Assembly: GCA_030430565.1 (NCBI GenBank)
Contig: JAUIKS010000012.1
Coordinates: forward strand, 186,001 to 250,000
DNA from: Polyangia bacterium
Lineage (GTDB): Bacteria > Myxococcota_A > Polyangia > Nannocystales > Nannocystaceae
DNA: 64,000 nt
Direction: 5' to 3'
Shown: one piece after another, positions 26,752 to 36,906 of the stretch
Layout of the letters: each line of letters opens with the position of its first letter
How positions within the stretch are numbered: the first letter of the stretch is position 1
Position numbers and translations under genes: made by a program
The notes under the pieces: generated by a model
Told to the model about the DNA's origin: nothing
The model's input: only the letters and a program-made list of their open reading frames with translations
The model's database searches: none

Positions 26752-28119
26752 ATGAACAAGCGATTTAATTGTGGATGGGTGCTGTGCGCGGGTCTGTTGC
26801 TCTCGTACGGCTGCGGCGACGACAACGGCGAGAGCACGAGCGGCACCACGGGCGAGAGCACCTCCGAGGAGACCGACACGGGGACGGCGGGGCCGCCCAT
26901 GACGACGACCGGCGGGATGACCGGCACCGGCTCGAGCGGGACCATGGGCGAGACCAGCACCACCGCGGGCGAGACGACCGTCGGCGTCGAGACGACCGAC
27001 AACACGACGGTCGAGCCGACGACCTCCCCCGGGACCACCGACGACACGACGGTCGGGATGACGACGGAGGACCCCGGGACGACGACCGAGGTCGGCTCGA
27101 GCTCGAGCGACACCGACCCTGACACCGACAGCGACAGCGACACCGACGGGACGACCGGCGACCTCTACTGCGAGTTCGTCGACGAGAAGATCGCCTGCGA
27201 CGGCGACGACAACGACCCGCTGAAGGCGATGGGCTTCAACTGCAACGAGGACGACGACCCCTACGCCGTCAAGATGACGCCGATCGTCAACATCCAGGAC
27301 ACGCCCGACGAGGACTCCTGGCGCGTGGTCACGGGCTTCGGCCTCGCGAAGGACATGGACAACCCGGACGACCCGTTCTGGGGGCCGCAGGAGGGCGAGA
27401 AGTTCCTGGTCATCAGCACCGGCGATCTGCGCGATCCCTTCATGCAGACCGGCCTGCTCGTCAACGGCATCGACGACGCCTCGCCGGGCCTCGACAACGA
27501 CAACCTCAACGACGTCGGCGTGCTCCCGGACCCGGTCAAGACCGTCGACGGCAGCAACGACGGCAACGGCGGCACGCCCTTCGAGAACTGCGACCTCGTC
27601 AACGACTGCTCCGACACGCTCGCGGCCCAGTGGATCATCGGCAACGAGATCGCCCACGACGTGCTGCACTTCGGCGGCTCGCTGACCGTGCCCGAGGACC
27701 CCAACCCGCTCAACGCGACCGGCTACGAGTTCGACTTCGCGTACTTCTCGGCCGAGTACCCCAACTTCGTCGACTCGCAGTTCAACGACGTCTTCCTCGC
27801 GTGGTCGACGAGCGAGACCTACACGGGCAACGTGACCTTCATCGACGGGCAGCCGCTGACGGTGACGGCGCTGCAGGACAACTTCGACTACGACCCGGGC
27901 GACCCCGTGCTCGCCGGCACCGGCTTCGACAACGTCGGCGGCGCGACCAACTGGTTCACCGCCGCGGGCTCGGCGACGCCGGGCGAGACCTTCGAGATCC
28001 ACTTCATGATCTTCGACATGGGCGACCCCGACCTCGACACGACCGTCATCCTCGACAACTTCCACTGGGTCTGCGAGGGTTGCGTGCCGAGCGAGGTCAT
28101 GGGCTGCGGCATCATGTAG
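26752..28119 (+). CDS. Choice-of-anchor L-type lipoprotein
   Basis: Encodes 455 residues. A signal peptide (VLCAGLLLSYGC) gives a lipobox SYGC. About 120 residues of Thr/Ser/Gly/Asp tether follow, then a globular domain from about 145. This ends in motifs of the choice-of-anchor L family: GSLTVPEDPNPLNATGYEFD, FAYFSAEYPNFVDSQFNDVFLAW and IFDMGDPDLDTTVILDNFHW. The domain is Asp-rich, suggesting calcium binding. Family members usually carry a variable surface anchor; here it is the lipid. ATG 26752 is preceded by GGGAG five bases upstream, a good Shine-Dalgarno, so this mRNA has a normal leader; a GTG at 26731 is less likely. Confidence 0.85.
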   Translation: MNKRFNCGWVLCAGLLLSYGCGDDNGESTSGTTGESTSEETDTGTAGPPMTTTGGMTGTGSSGTMGETSTTAGETTVGVETTDNTTVEPTTSPGTTDDTTVGMTTEDPGTTTEVGSSSSDTDPDTDSDSDTDGTTGDLYCEFVDEKIACDGDDNDPLKAMGFNCNEDDDPYAVKMTPIVNIQDTPDEDSWRVVTGFGLAKDMDNPDDPFWGPQEGEKFLVISTGDLRDPFMQTGLLVNGIDDASPGLDNDNLNDVGVLPDPVKTVDGSNDGNGGTPFENCDLVNDCSDTLAAQWIIGNEIAHDVLHFGGSLTVPEDPNPLNATGYEFDFAYFSAEYPNFVDSQFNDVFLAWSTSETYTGNVTFIDGQPLTVTALQDNFDYDPGDPVLAGTGFDNVGGATNWFTAAGSATPGETFEIHFMIFDMGDPDLDTTVILDNFHWVCEGCVPSEVMGCGIM

Positions 28120-28165
28120 CGGCTGTGGTAGCGTCGGCGCGCGCGAACGCGCGCCGCCGTGCACC

Positions 28166-29407
28166 ATGCCGCTCTCCCCTCGACTCGGGTCTCGCCTCGG
28201 GCCTCGCCGCCGGCCTCGCCTGTGGCCCGCGCTGCTGTGCGCGCTGCTGCTCCTGCTGATCCCGTGGCGCGTGCGCGGGCATCAGGCGGGCCTGTCCCGT
28301 GGGACCTACTCGATCACGTCGAGCACACCGAGCACGTCGAGCACGCCGAGCGCGTCGTCTCCTGACGGCGCGCTCGTGGTCGTCGCCGAGCTCGCGCTCG
28401 CGCGCGCCGACGTCCGCGCGCTCGCGCGCGAGCTCGACCGCGATCGCGACGGCGCGCTCGCCGAGGTTGAGCTGCTCGCGGCCGGCCCCGCGATCGCGGC
28501 GCGGGTCGTCGGCGGGATCGCGCTGCGCCTCGACGACGCGAGCTGCGTTGGCGCGCTCGAGCGCCTCGACTTCGACGGCGACGACGGCCTGCGGGCGCTC
28601 GCGCGCTACCGCTGCCCGGTCCTCGGCACGCCGCCGTCGACGCTCGAGCTCGACGCCCGCGGGCTGCTCGAGGTCACCGACGTCGGGCACCGCCACATCG
28701 TCGACGTGACGCGCGGGCCCGCGAACGTGGCGCGGGAGCTCGCGCTGCACCGGGCGGCGCCGCGGCGCCGCGTCGCGCTCGCGCCCGCCGCCGCGAACCG
28801 GCCGCTGGTCAACGATATGTCTGGTGAGACAGTCGAGACGGGCATCGCGCTGTACCTGCGGCTCGGGGTCGAGCACATCCTCGGCGGCGTCGATCATCTC
28901 GTGTTCGTGCTCGGCCTCGTGCTCGCGGGGTGGCGCCTCCGCCCGCTGATCGCGGTGATCACCGCCTTCACGATCGGTCACTCGCTGAGCCTCGCGCTGG
29001 TCGCCCTCGGGCGCTGGGCGCCCGACCCGGCCTGGGTCGAGCCCGCGATCGCGCTCTCCATCGTGTACATCGGCGTCGAGAACTGCTGGTGCCTCGCGCG
29101 ACCCGGGCGCGGCGACGCGGCGGCGCGGCGCTGGCGGATCACGCTGCCCTTCGGCTTCGTGCACGGCCTCGGCTTCGCCGGGGCGCTGCGCGCCATCGGG
29201 CTGCCGGTTGGGCGCGTCGAGCTCGCGCTCGTGCTTTTCAACCTCGGCGTCGAGCTCGGGCAGCTGCTGGCGCTCGCGCCGATGCTCGTGCTCGTCTACG
29301 CGCTCCGGCGGTGGCCCCACGGACGTCGCCTGGCGCTCGCGCTGAGCGCCCTGGTCGCGCTCGCGGGCCTCGGCTGGTTCATCGCGCGGGCCTTGGAGCT
29401 CGGATAG
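28166..29407 (+). CDS. HupE/UreJ-like membrane protein with extracytoplasmic N-domain
   Basis: Encodes 413 residues. An Arg-rich N-terminus and signal helix (LWPALLCALLLLLIPWRV) precede a soluble domain of about 150 residues with EF-hand-like stretches (ELDRDRDGALAEVEL; ERLDFDGDDGLRAL). From about 215 come six to seven membrane helices with the HupE_UreJ_2 pattern: GVEHILGGVDHLVFVLGLVL, FTIGHSLSLALVAL, GFVHGLGFAGALR and FNLGVELGQLLALA. The His and Asp residues in these helices are typical of metal (nickel/cobalt) permease-like proteins; transport is not proven for this branch. Lies 46 bp after the lipoprotein gene, same strand. Confidence 0.85.
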   Translation: MPLSPRLGSRLGPRRRPRLWPALLCALLLLLIPWRVRGHQAGLSRGTYSITSSTPSTSSTPSASSPDGALVVVAELALARADVRALARELDRDRDGALAEVELLAAGPAIAARVVGGIALRLDDASCVGALERLDFDGDDGLRALARYRCPVLGTPPSTLELDARGLLEVTDVGHRHIVDVTRGPANVARELALHRAAPRRRVALAPAAANRPLVNDMSGETVETGIALYLRLGVEHILGGVDHLVFVLGLVLAGWRLRPLIAVITAFTIGHSLSLALVALGRWAPDPAWVEPAIALSIVYIGVENCWCLARPGRGDAAARRWRITLPFGFVHGLGFAGALRAIGLPVGRVELALVLFNLGVELGQLLALAPMLVLVYALRRWPHGRRLALALSALVALAGLGWFIARALELG

Positions 29408-29419
29408 CGCGCTCGCGCG

Positions 29420-29425
29420 TATACT
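29420..29425 (+). promoter_or_regulatory. -10 box TATACT
   Basis: TATACT ends 6 nt before GTG 29432. Confidence 0.48.
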
Positions 29426-29431
29426 CGTGAT

Positions 29432-30529
29432 GTGCACGCTGTGAACTCGCCACGGGTCGCTCGGACCTTCCGAATCACGCGCGCGTGGACGCTCGCGCTC
29501 TCCCTGGGCGCCGCGCTGCTCAGCTACGCGGGGGAGCCCGCGCGCGCGCGCGCCTGCTACGTCGCGCACCAGTACCGCGTGTTCCCCCTGGGCGTGCAGG
29601 GCGATCAGCTGATCGCGGTCCGCATCGAGCAGACGCGCTTCACCGAGGACATGAAGAGCGCGATCCTGTGGGGCGCGACCGTCTCGCTGGTCGAGATGGG
29701 CTGGTACGGCGAGCCGCTGCGCGAGCTCGCCAGCGAGAAGGTCGAGGTGAAGGACAAGGCCTACGCGCGCGAGCTGCAGCCGGCGCTCGCCCGGGCCGCC
29801 GCGCGGGCCCGCGCGCTCGAGGGCTTCGAAGCCTTCAGCGCCCCGAAGACCCTGTTTTGTGACCTCGAGCCCTGCCGTTTCGCCAAGTGGTCCCGCACCG
29901 CCGGGGGGCAGCTCGCCGTCGACCTCAAGCTCGGCGCGGGCGGGCGCGGGCTCGCGGCGGTCCTGCCCGAGCGCGTCAAAGACGAGCTCTACGGCGACGG
30001 GATGAACTTCTACCAGCTGTACCCGCGGCGGCGGCTGCTGGACGTCTTCGCCGAGTACCCGTCTCCCTTCAGCTCGATCCGCGTCTACCGAGCGGGGGGA
30101 CGGACCGTCTTCGTCGCCCACACGACCGACGGGCAGATGGTCGGCGAGGGCGCCGACGGCGACGACTTCGACATGGTGCGCGGGCGGCTCTCGCGGCTGC
30201 CGCCGGGCGCGTGCAAAGATGTCTTCTCGTGCATGTATCGAGAGCCGATCCCGCATCACGGCCGCGGCTTCGATCTCGTGCTGACGGCCGGCGCGACGCC
30301 GCCGCCGACCCCCGTCATCGCGGCGCTCCCCGAGGACGACGACGACTACGGCTGGACCGACGCCGACCGGCGCGAGCAGGAGGAGCGCAAGCGCCTGGAG
30401 AAAGCCGAGCGTGAGCGCGAGCGCGCCGAGCGAGAGGAGCTGCGGTTCTTGGAGCAGGCGCGGATCGAGGCGGAGCAGCAGTGGCCGTACCCGGACGAGG
30501 ACGAGGACGAGGACGCGTGGATGCTGTAG
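29432..30529 (+). CDS. Exported protein, tandem paralogue A
   Basis: Encodes 365 residues of unrecognised family. A signal peptide (WTLALSLGAALLSYAGEPARARA) is followed by ACYVAHQYRVFPLGVQGDQL. The body shares its whole length with the next gene's product: both have RVYRAGGR.VFVAH, YPRR..DVFA.SPFP/YPSPF.S, a two-Cys CxxxFSCMY / CEYVSSCIY segment, and an HHG.GFD end. The C-terminal 70 residues differ in length and form a Glu/Arg coiled coil with an Asp/Glu-rich tip. Probably periplasmic or secreted; four to five Cys may form disulphides. The last 13 bases overlap paralogue B. Confidence 0.82.
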   Translation: MHAVNSPRVARTFRITRAWTLALSLGAALLSYAGEPARARACYVAHQYRVFPLGVQGDQLIAVRIEQTRFTEDMKSAILWGATVSLVEMGWYGEPLRELASEKVEVKDKAYARELQPALARAAARARALEGFEAFSAPKTLFCDLEPCRFAKWSRTAGGQLAVDLKLGAGGRGLAAVLPERVKDELYGDGMNFYQLYPRRRLLDVFAEYPSPFSSIRVYRAGGRTVFVAHTTDGQMVGEGADGDDFDMVRGRLSRLPPGACKDVFSCMYREPIPHHGRGFDLVLTAGATPPPTPVIAALPEDDDDYGWTDADRREQEERKRLEKAERERERAEREELRFLEQARIEAEQQWPYPDEDEDEDAWML

Positions 30530-31524
30530 CCCGAGGGCTCGGGCGACTCACGCTGTGCCTCGGGATCGCGCTGCTCAGCTACGCGGCGCGCCCGTCGACC
30601 GCCGCCGCGTGCTTCGGCGCCTACCAGTACCGCGTGCTCCCCATGGGCGCGACCAAGGACCGGCTCGTCGCGGTCGTGCTCGACGTGCACCGCGGTCAGC
30701 GCACCAGCCGCGGGCCGGTGCTCTGGTTCGGCGAGCTCTCGCTCGTCGAGATGAGCTTCTTCGGTCAGGTCGAGCGCACGGTCACGCGAGAGCCCGTCGA
30801 GTTCAGGAGCTCGGGCGCGCTGCGCCCGGCGCTCGCGCGGGCCCACGCGCGCGCCTGGACGATCGACGGCTTCACGCGCTTTCAGGCGCCCGACGTCGCG
30901 TTTTGCGACTACAAGGCGGGCTGCCAGCACGCGCGCTGGACACGATCCGGGCGGGGGCAGCTGGCACTGGACGTGCGGGTCGCGGGGGCGCGCGGGCGCG
31001 GGCTCCCGGTCGTGATCCCGCTGTCGGCCCGGGATAAGCTCTACGACGAAGGCATGCTCGCCTCCGCGATGTACCCGCGCCGGCTGTTCACCGACGTCTT
31101 CGCGCGGTCCCCCTTCCCGCTGAGCTCCGTGCGCGTGTATCGGGCGGGCGGGCGCGCGGTCTTCGTCGCGCACGCGGGCACCGGCGAGTTCACGGTCGGG
31201 GACCAAGACGGGGTGAGCGGGCGCATGCGCGCGCTGCCGGCGGGCGCGTGTGAATATGTCTCTTCGTGCATCTATTCCGAGCCGACGCCGCACCACGGCA
31301 GCGGCTTTGACGTCGTGATGACGCGCGGTGTCACGCCGCCGTCGGTCCCGCCGGTGCGTTCGATCCCCGAAGATCCCTGGACCGAGGCCGACATCGCGGA
31401 CCAGGAGCGGCGTGACGAGGAGCGACGGGAGCGGGAGCGAGCGCGGGCGCAGGAGCGAGCCGCGAAGCTCCGTCGCGCGCGCGCGGAGGGGACGCTCAAG
31501 CTCGGCCCGCTCGAGACGCGATAG
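30517..31524 (+). CDS. Exported protein, tandem paralogue B
   Basis: Encodes 335 residues from GTG 30517, overlapping gene A by 13 bp, so translation is likely coupled. A GTG at 30481 is in frame but would put a Gly/Arg run before the signal peptide (LTLCLGIALLSYAARPSTAAA). The mature part starts ACFGAYQYRVLPMGATKDRL, clearly aligned with paralogue A, and has the same Cys placement and an HHGSGFD motif before a coiled-coil tail (QERRDEERRERERARAQER). The pair arose by duplication and has diverged substantially. Function unknown; the secretory start and disulphide-like Cys pattern suggest an envelope role. Confidence 0.82.
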   Translation: MDAVARGLGRLTLCLGIALLSYAARPSTAAACFGAYQYRVLPMGATKDRLVAVVLDVHRGQRTSRGPVLWFGELSLVEMSFFGQVERTVTREPVEFRSSGALRPALARAHARAWTIDGFTRFQAPDVAFCDYKAGCQHARWTRSGRGQLALDVRVAGARGRGLPVVIPLSARDKLYDEGMLASAMYPRRLFTDVFARSPFPLSSVRVYRAGGRAVFVAHAGTGEFTVGDQDGVSGRMRALPAGACEYVSSCIYSEPTPHHGSGFDVVMTRGVTPPSVPPVRSIPEDPWTEADIADQERRDEERRERERARAQERAAKLRRARAEGTLKLGPLETR

Positions 31525-31551
31525 GCCGCGCCTCGTGATACACCGGGAGCG

Positions 31552-32033
31552 ATGCCCGACCCGCACGCGCACTGCGGCTTCTGTGGCGCCGGCTTTGAGC
31601 CGGCGGCGGCCTGGCCCCGCGTCTGCGCGCGGTGCCAGCGGACGACCTACCGCAATCCGATCCCCGTCGCGGTCATCCTGCTGCCGATCGCGGGCGGGCT
31701 GCTGCTCGTCCAGCGCGGGATCCCGCCCTTCCAAGGTCACTGGGCGCTGCCGGGCGGCTTCATCGAGGCCGGCGAGCGGTGGCGCGAGGGCGCGGCTCGG
31801 GAGCTGCGCGAGGAGACAGGGATCGAGCTCTCGTCGGAGACGCTCGAGATCCTCGAGGTCCACAGCACGGCGGATGGGCGCCTGCTGCTCCTGTTCTGCC
31901 ACGCGACCGGGGCGAAGTTCTCGGCCGCGCCGGCGCTCCCCGAATTCACGCCGACGGTCGAGGTCAACGCGCTCGATGTCCTGCTGCGTCCGCGCGAGCT
32001 CGCGTTCCCGCTGCACACCGAGGTCGCCGCGCG

Positions 32034-32055
<22 letters not shown>
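31552..32055 (+). CDS. Nudix hydrolase with N-terminal zinc ribbon
   Basis: Encodes 167 residues. A Cys4 ribbon (CGFCGAGF...CARCQ) precedes a Nudix domain with a complete box: GGFIEAGERWREGAARELREETGIEL reduced to G-x5-E-x7-REUxEExGU, beginning near residue 66, which supplies the magnesium-binding glutamates. Substrates of this family are nucleoside diphosphates linked to another moiety (for example NADH, ADP-ribose); the ribbon plus Nudix order resembles NudC-like or NADH pyrophosphatase-like enzymes but the protein is shorter. The 3' end overlaps the 3' end of the convergent DUF2330 gene by 22 bp. Confidence 0.92.
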
Positions 32056-33671
<1,616 letters not shown>

Positions 33672-33792
33672 GAGGGGTCTCGGGGGGGCGGGACGAGTAA
33701 ATGCTCGCGCGTCCCCACGAACTCTCCGTTGCGAGGTGGTGCACGAATTCTGTCGCGCCGCGCGAGCAGCCCCCGGAGCCCGCGCGACCGGC

Positions 33793-33798
33793 TACAGT
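33793..33798 (+). promoter_or_regulatory. -10 box TACAGT for the ClC channel
   Basis: TACAGT ends 10 nt before ATG 33809. Confidence 0.42.
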
Positions 33799-33808
33799 GC
33801 GGGGCGCG

Positions 33809-36115
33809 ATGACGCGCGAGGAGGAGGACGAGGACGAGCGAGGGCCACGCGAGCCCGCGCCGACGGAGTCGTCGACGTCAGGGGCGCGCGAGCAGGCGGT
33901 GCGCGACGCCACCCGGACCGCCGCTCGCCTCGCGCTCTCGGCCAGCGAGTCGCGGTTATCGGTCGACCCCGACGCCTCCTACACGACCCTGAGCCTGTCC
34001 TCGACCGGCTACCACAAGCCGCTGCCGCCGGCGGGACGTCTGCAGCGCTCGCTGCAGAGCCTCGGGCTCATGCTCGGGCGCCGGCTCGCGTTCGTGATCC
34101 GCGACGACCACGTGTTCCTGCTGGTCATGGCGGCGGTCGTCGGCGTCGTCAGCGGCGGCGCGGCGGCGCTGCTGCTCACCTGGCTCGAGCAGGCCCGCAA
34201 GATCTTCCCCGCGATCGAGGGGCAGGGCTGGCGCGAGCTCGGGCTGATCATCGCGCTGCCCGCGATCGGCGGGCTGCTGGTCGGCGCGCTGCGCTTCGTC
34301 GCGACGCGCTGGCTCGACATCGAGATCGTCGAGGGCCCGCCGGGGGTGGTCGAGGCGATCGATCAGCGCGGCGGTCGTCTCCAGGGTCGCGGCGGGCTCG
34401 TGATGGGCGTGGGGACCGGGCTGACGATCGCGAGCGGCGGCGCGGTCGGCCACGAGGGCGCGACCGTGGCGCTCGGGGCCACGGCGGGCAGCGTCGTCTC
34501 GCGCTTCTTCGGGCTCCGGCTGCGGCGCAACGCGGCGATGGTCGGCGCCGGCACGGCGGCCGGGCTCGCGGCGGCCTTCAACGCGCCGCTGGCGGGCGTC
34601 ATCTTCACGATCGAGCTGATCTACGGGCGCGTCGCGGCCGGCAGCGCGACCTCGATGTCGCTCTTCATCCCGCTGATCGTCGCGGCGGTCTCCGGCACCT
34701 TCACCTCGCACGCGATCTTCGGGCGGCGCGCCGAGTTCGACCTGCCCGTTCACACAGGTGGGAGCGTCGCGGAGCTCGGCTTCTACATCGCGCTCGCGCT
34801 CGTCGCCGGCGCGCTCGGGCCGTTGATGACGTCCGTGATCACCACCAGCCGCCGGCTGTTCACGCGCGCGCCGGCGCCGGACTGGCTGCGCCCCGCGCTG
34901 GGCGGCCTCGCGCTGGGCGTGCTCGCGGCCGTCAGCACCACCCAGGTGCTGGGCTCGGGCCGCGGCGTCATCGACCTCGCGGTCCACGGTCAGCTCGCGG
35001 TCGCGACGGCGCTCTCGCTGATCTTCCTCAAGGTGATCGCCTCGGGCCTGACCTTCGGCAGCGGCGGCTTCGGCGGGGTGTTCATGCCCTCGCTCTACGT
35101 CGGCGCCTGCCTGGGCACGGCCGTCGGCGCCGCGGCCGAGGCCACGCTCGGGCAGGGGGTCGGCTATGTCGGCGCCTACGCGGTGGTCGGCATGGGCGCG
35201 GTGCTGGGCGCGCTGCTGCACGCGCCGCTGACCCCGATCGTCATGATCTTCGAGCTGACCCAGGACTACACGGTGGTGCCCGCGTTGATGTTGACCTGCA
35301 TCATCTCGTCCTTCGTCGCGCGGCGCTTTCAGCCCGACAACCTCTACCGCCAGCTGCTCGGGCTGCGCGGCGTGATCCTGCAGGCCGACGCCGAGGTCGA
35401 CGCGATGAAGCGCGCGCGGGTCGGCGAGCTGATGTGCGCGCCCGAGCGAGTGCTCAGCGGGGACGCGCCGCTCGCCGAGATCCGCGACGCCCACCTGCGC
35501 GGCGAGCAGCACACGCGCTACGTGCTGTCGGCGGATGAGCGCGTGATCGGCTACATCGACGGCGATCAGCTCGCGCGTCAGCTGCTGCGCGGCGAGCTCC
35601 TCGAGGAGGACGCGCGCGCGGAGCAGCTGATGTCGCGCAGGCGCCTGACGCTGCTGTATGTCGAGGACACGCTCGCCGGCGCGATGTTGGCCTTCGGCCG
35701 CGCCCCCGTCGACGTGCTCCCGGTCGTCGATCGCGGCGGCGTGCTGATCGGCGTGCTGCGGCGCAGCGACTTGATCGCCCACTACAGCGATCGTGTGCTC
35801 GGCGCCCAGGAGGAGGTCGTGCAGGTCTCGGGCGGGGTCCACGGGCCCGATCAAGAGGTCGGCCTGCGCGCCGGCGTGATCCTCGAGCGCGTGGTCGTCG
35901 GCCGCGCGTGGGCCGGCGCCAGCTTGGCCCAGCTCAACCTCCGCGGGCGCGCGGGCGTCAACGTGCTCGAGTGGGCGCGGGACCGGCGGGTCCTCGACAT
36001 CGACCCCCGCCGCCCGCTGCGCGAGGGCGACGTGCTCGCGGTCTGCGGCACCCGCGACGCGCTGCTCGACGCGCGCACGCTCGCCCCGCAGGCGCGCGAG
36101 GACGTCAAGGCCTGA
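33809..36115 (+). CDS. ClC-family chloride channel/transporter with CBS and TrkA-C-like domains
   Basis: Encodes 768 residues. An acidic, disordered head of about 75 residues precedes a ClC transmembrane core (about 105-500): SGGAVGHEGATVALG corresponds to the G(K/R)EGP filter segment and keeps the gating glutamate but has His at the basic position; SGGFGGVFMPSLYVGACLG is the GGxFxPSL filter; LGALLHAPLTPIVMIFELT follows. The C-terminus has a pair of CBS-like repeats (RVGELMCAPERVLSGDAPL; AEQLMSRRRLTLLYVEDTL) and a last domain of about 90 residues (GRAWAGASLAQLNLRGRAGVNVLEW; EGDVLAVCGTRDALLDA) that looks like TrkA-C/RCK-C. It would conduct or exchange chloride under ligand control. ATG 33809 chosen from the TACAGT box and the start of codon-biased sequence. 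Confidence 0.92.
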   Translation: MTREEEDEDERGPREPAPTESSTSGAREQAVRDATRTAARLALSASESRLSVDPDASYTTLSLSSTGYHKPLPPAGRLQRSLQSLGLMLGRRLAFVIRDDHVFLLVMAAVVGVVSGGAAALLLTWLEQARKIFPAIEGQGWRELGLIIALPAIGGLLVGALRFVATRWLDIEIVEGPPGVVEAIDQRGGRLQGRGGLVMGVGTGLTIASGGAVGHEGATVALGATAGSVVSRFFGLRLRRNAAMVGAGTAAGLAAAFNAPLAGVIFTIELIYGRVAAGSATSMSLFIPLIVAAVSGTFTSHAIFGRRAEFDLPVHTGGSVAELGFYIALALVAGALGPLMTSVITTSRRLFTRAPAPDWLRPALGGLALGVLAAVSTTQVLGSGRGVIDLAVHGQLAVATALSLIFLKVIASGLTFGSGGFGGVFMPSLYVGACLGTAVGAAAEATLGQGVGYVGAYAVVGMGAVLGALLHAPLTPIVMIFELTQDYTVVPALMLTCIISSFVARRFQPDNLYRQLLGLRGVILQADAEVDAMKRARVGELMCAPERVLSGDAPLAEIRDAHLRGEQHTRYVLSADERVIGYIDGDQLARQLLRGELLEEDARAEQLMSRRRLTLLYVEDTLAGAMLAFGRAPVDVLPVVDRGGVLIGVLRRSDLIAHYSDRVLGAQEEVVQVSGGVHGPDQEVGLRAGVILERVVVGRAWAGASLAQLNLRGRAGVNVLEWARDRRVLDIDPRRPLREGDVLAVCGTRDALLDARTLAPQAREDVKA

Positions 36116-36163
36116 GATACGCGCCTCTCGCCGGGGCTCGAGGGGCGAGCGCGCGTTCATTAA

Positions 36164-36189
36164 TTTTTGATTGGACACCCAATAAAAGG
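36164..36189. promoter_or_regulatory. Operator in front of the TetR-family gene
   Basis: Palindrome-like TTTTGATTGG and CCCAATAAAA around ACA, directly upstream of the -35. It shares TTTTTGAT...CAC.CAA with two sites between the TetR and SDR genes. Confidence 0.6.
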
Positions 36190-36218
36190 TTGACAGCGCC
36201 GGACGGCGGGCCCAAACT
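36190..36218 (+). promoter_or_regulatory. Promoter TTGACA - 17 bp - CAAACT
   Basis: Consensus -35 at 36190-36195, 17-bp spacer, weak -10 CAAACT at 36213-36218, ending 6 nt before GTG 36225. The operator abuts its -35. Confidence 0.55.
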
Positions 36219-36224
36219 TGCATC

Positions 36225-36818
36225 GTGGGTCGAGGGCGGCCGCGAAAGTTCGACGAGCAGGAGGTGCTCGACCGCGCGGTCGAGGCCTTCCGCGAGCACG
36301 GCTACCGCGGGACCTCGATGCAGACGTTGAGCGCGGCCATGGGGATCGGCGAGCAGAGCATCTACAACGCGTTCGGCAGCAAGGACCAGCTCTACGCCGC
36401 CGCGCTCGGTCGCTACTGCGACCAGCAGGGCGATGTCACGCTGTGCACGCTGGAGGCGCCGGACGCCGCGCTCGCCGAGATCCGGGCGTTCTTCTCCGGT
36501 CTCACCGAGCAGATCGCCTGCGGGGGCGGATCCTCGCAGTGCATGGTGCTCGAGGCGCACGTGCGCCCGGCGACCGACGACGAGGCGGCGCGCCAGCGCT
36601 CCGTCCAGCACACGCGGCGGATCGAGCGCGCCTTCCTGCGCGCGCTCGAGCGCGCGCAGGAAGCCGGCGAGCTCGAGCTGGAGGATCCGCGGACCATGGC
36701 GCGCTACCTGCTCGTCGCGATGCACGGCCTCGCGGTCATCGGCCGCGCCGGCTTCTCCAAACGCGCGCTGCGCAAGACGGTGCAGCAGATCCTCGCGCCG
36801 CTGCGCGCCGAGGAATAA
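36225..36818 (+). CDS. TetR/AcrR-family transcriptional repressor
   Basis: Encodes 197 residues. The DNA-binding domain is residues 5-55 (RGRPRKFDEQEVLDRAVEAF, then RGTSMQTLSAAMGIGEQSIYNAFGSKDQLYAAAL), typical TetR. The ligand domain (about 75-190) has two Cys (TLCTL; SSQCMVL) and the dimerisation helices found in TetR_C_16-like members. It is immediately followed by an SDR gene, and related palindromes lie upstream of both, so the expected job is repression of itself and the SDR, relieved by a small molecule (inference). GTG start is set by the TTGACA promoter 7 nt upstream of it. Confidence 0.94.
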   Translation: MGRGRPRKFDEQEVLDRAVEAFREHGYRGTSMQTLSAAMGIGEQSIYNAFGSKDQLYAAALGRYCDQQGDVTLCTLEAPDAALAEIRAFFSGLTEQIACGGGSSQCMVLEAHVRPATDDEAARQRSVQHTRRIERAFLRALERAQEAGELELEDPRTMARYLLVAMHGLAVIGRAGFSKRALRKTVQQILAPLRAEE

Positions 36819-36836
36819 ATTTTTTTTTGGTCATAA

Positions 36837-36857
36837 TTTTTGATCAAACACTCAAAA
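36837..36857. promoter_or_regulatory. Operator 1 upstream of the SDR gene
   Basis: TTTTTGATCAAACACTCAAA followed by one A; outer arms TTTTGA and TCAAAA form an inverted repeat. Lies between the TetR stop and the SDR start. Confidence 0.6.
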
Positions 36858-36869
36858 TCAACCAGATCA

Positions 36870-36891
36870 TTTTTTGATCAATCACTCAAAA
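36870..36891. promoter_or_regulatory. Operator 2 upstream of the SDR gene
   Basis: Nearly identical to operator 1 with one inner base changed (GATCAATCACTC versus GATCAAACACTC), 34 bp downstream, roughly three helical turns. Confidence 0.6.
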
Positions 36892-36906
36892 GCAAGGACA
36901 ATCATC

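Noticed and set aside
26880..27160. Apparent tandem repeats of GACGACG/ACGACC in lipoprotein genes
   Set aside because: These encode Thr/Asp/Gly-rich tethers in frame; not CRISPR-like (no spacers) and not independent DNA repeats.
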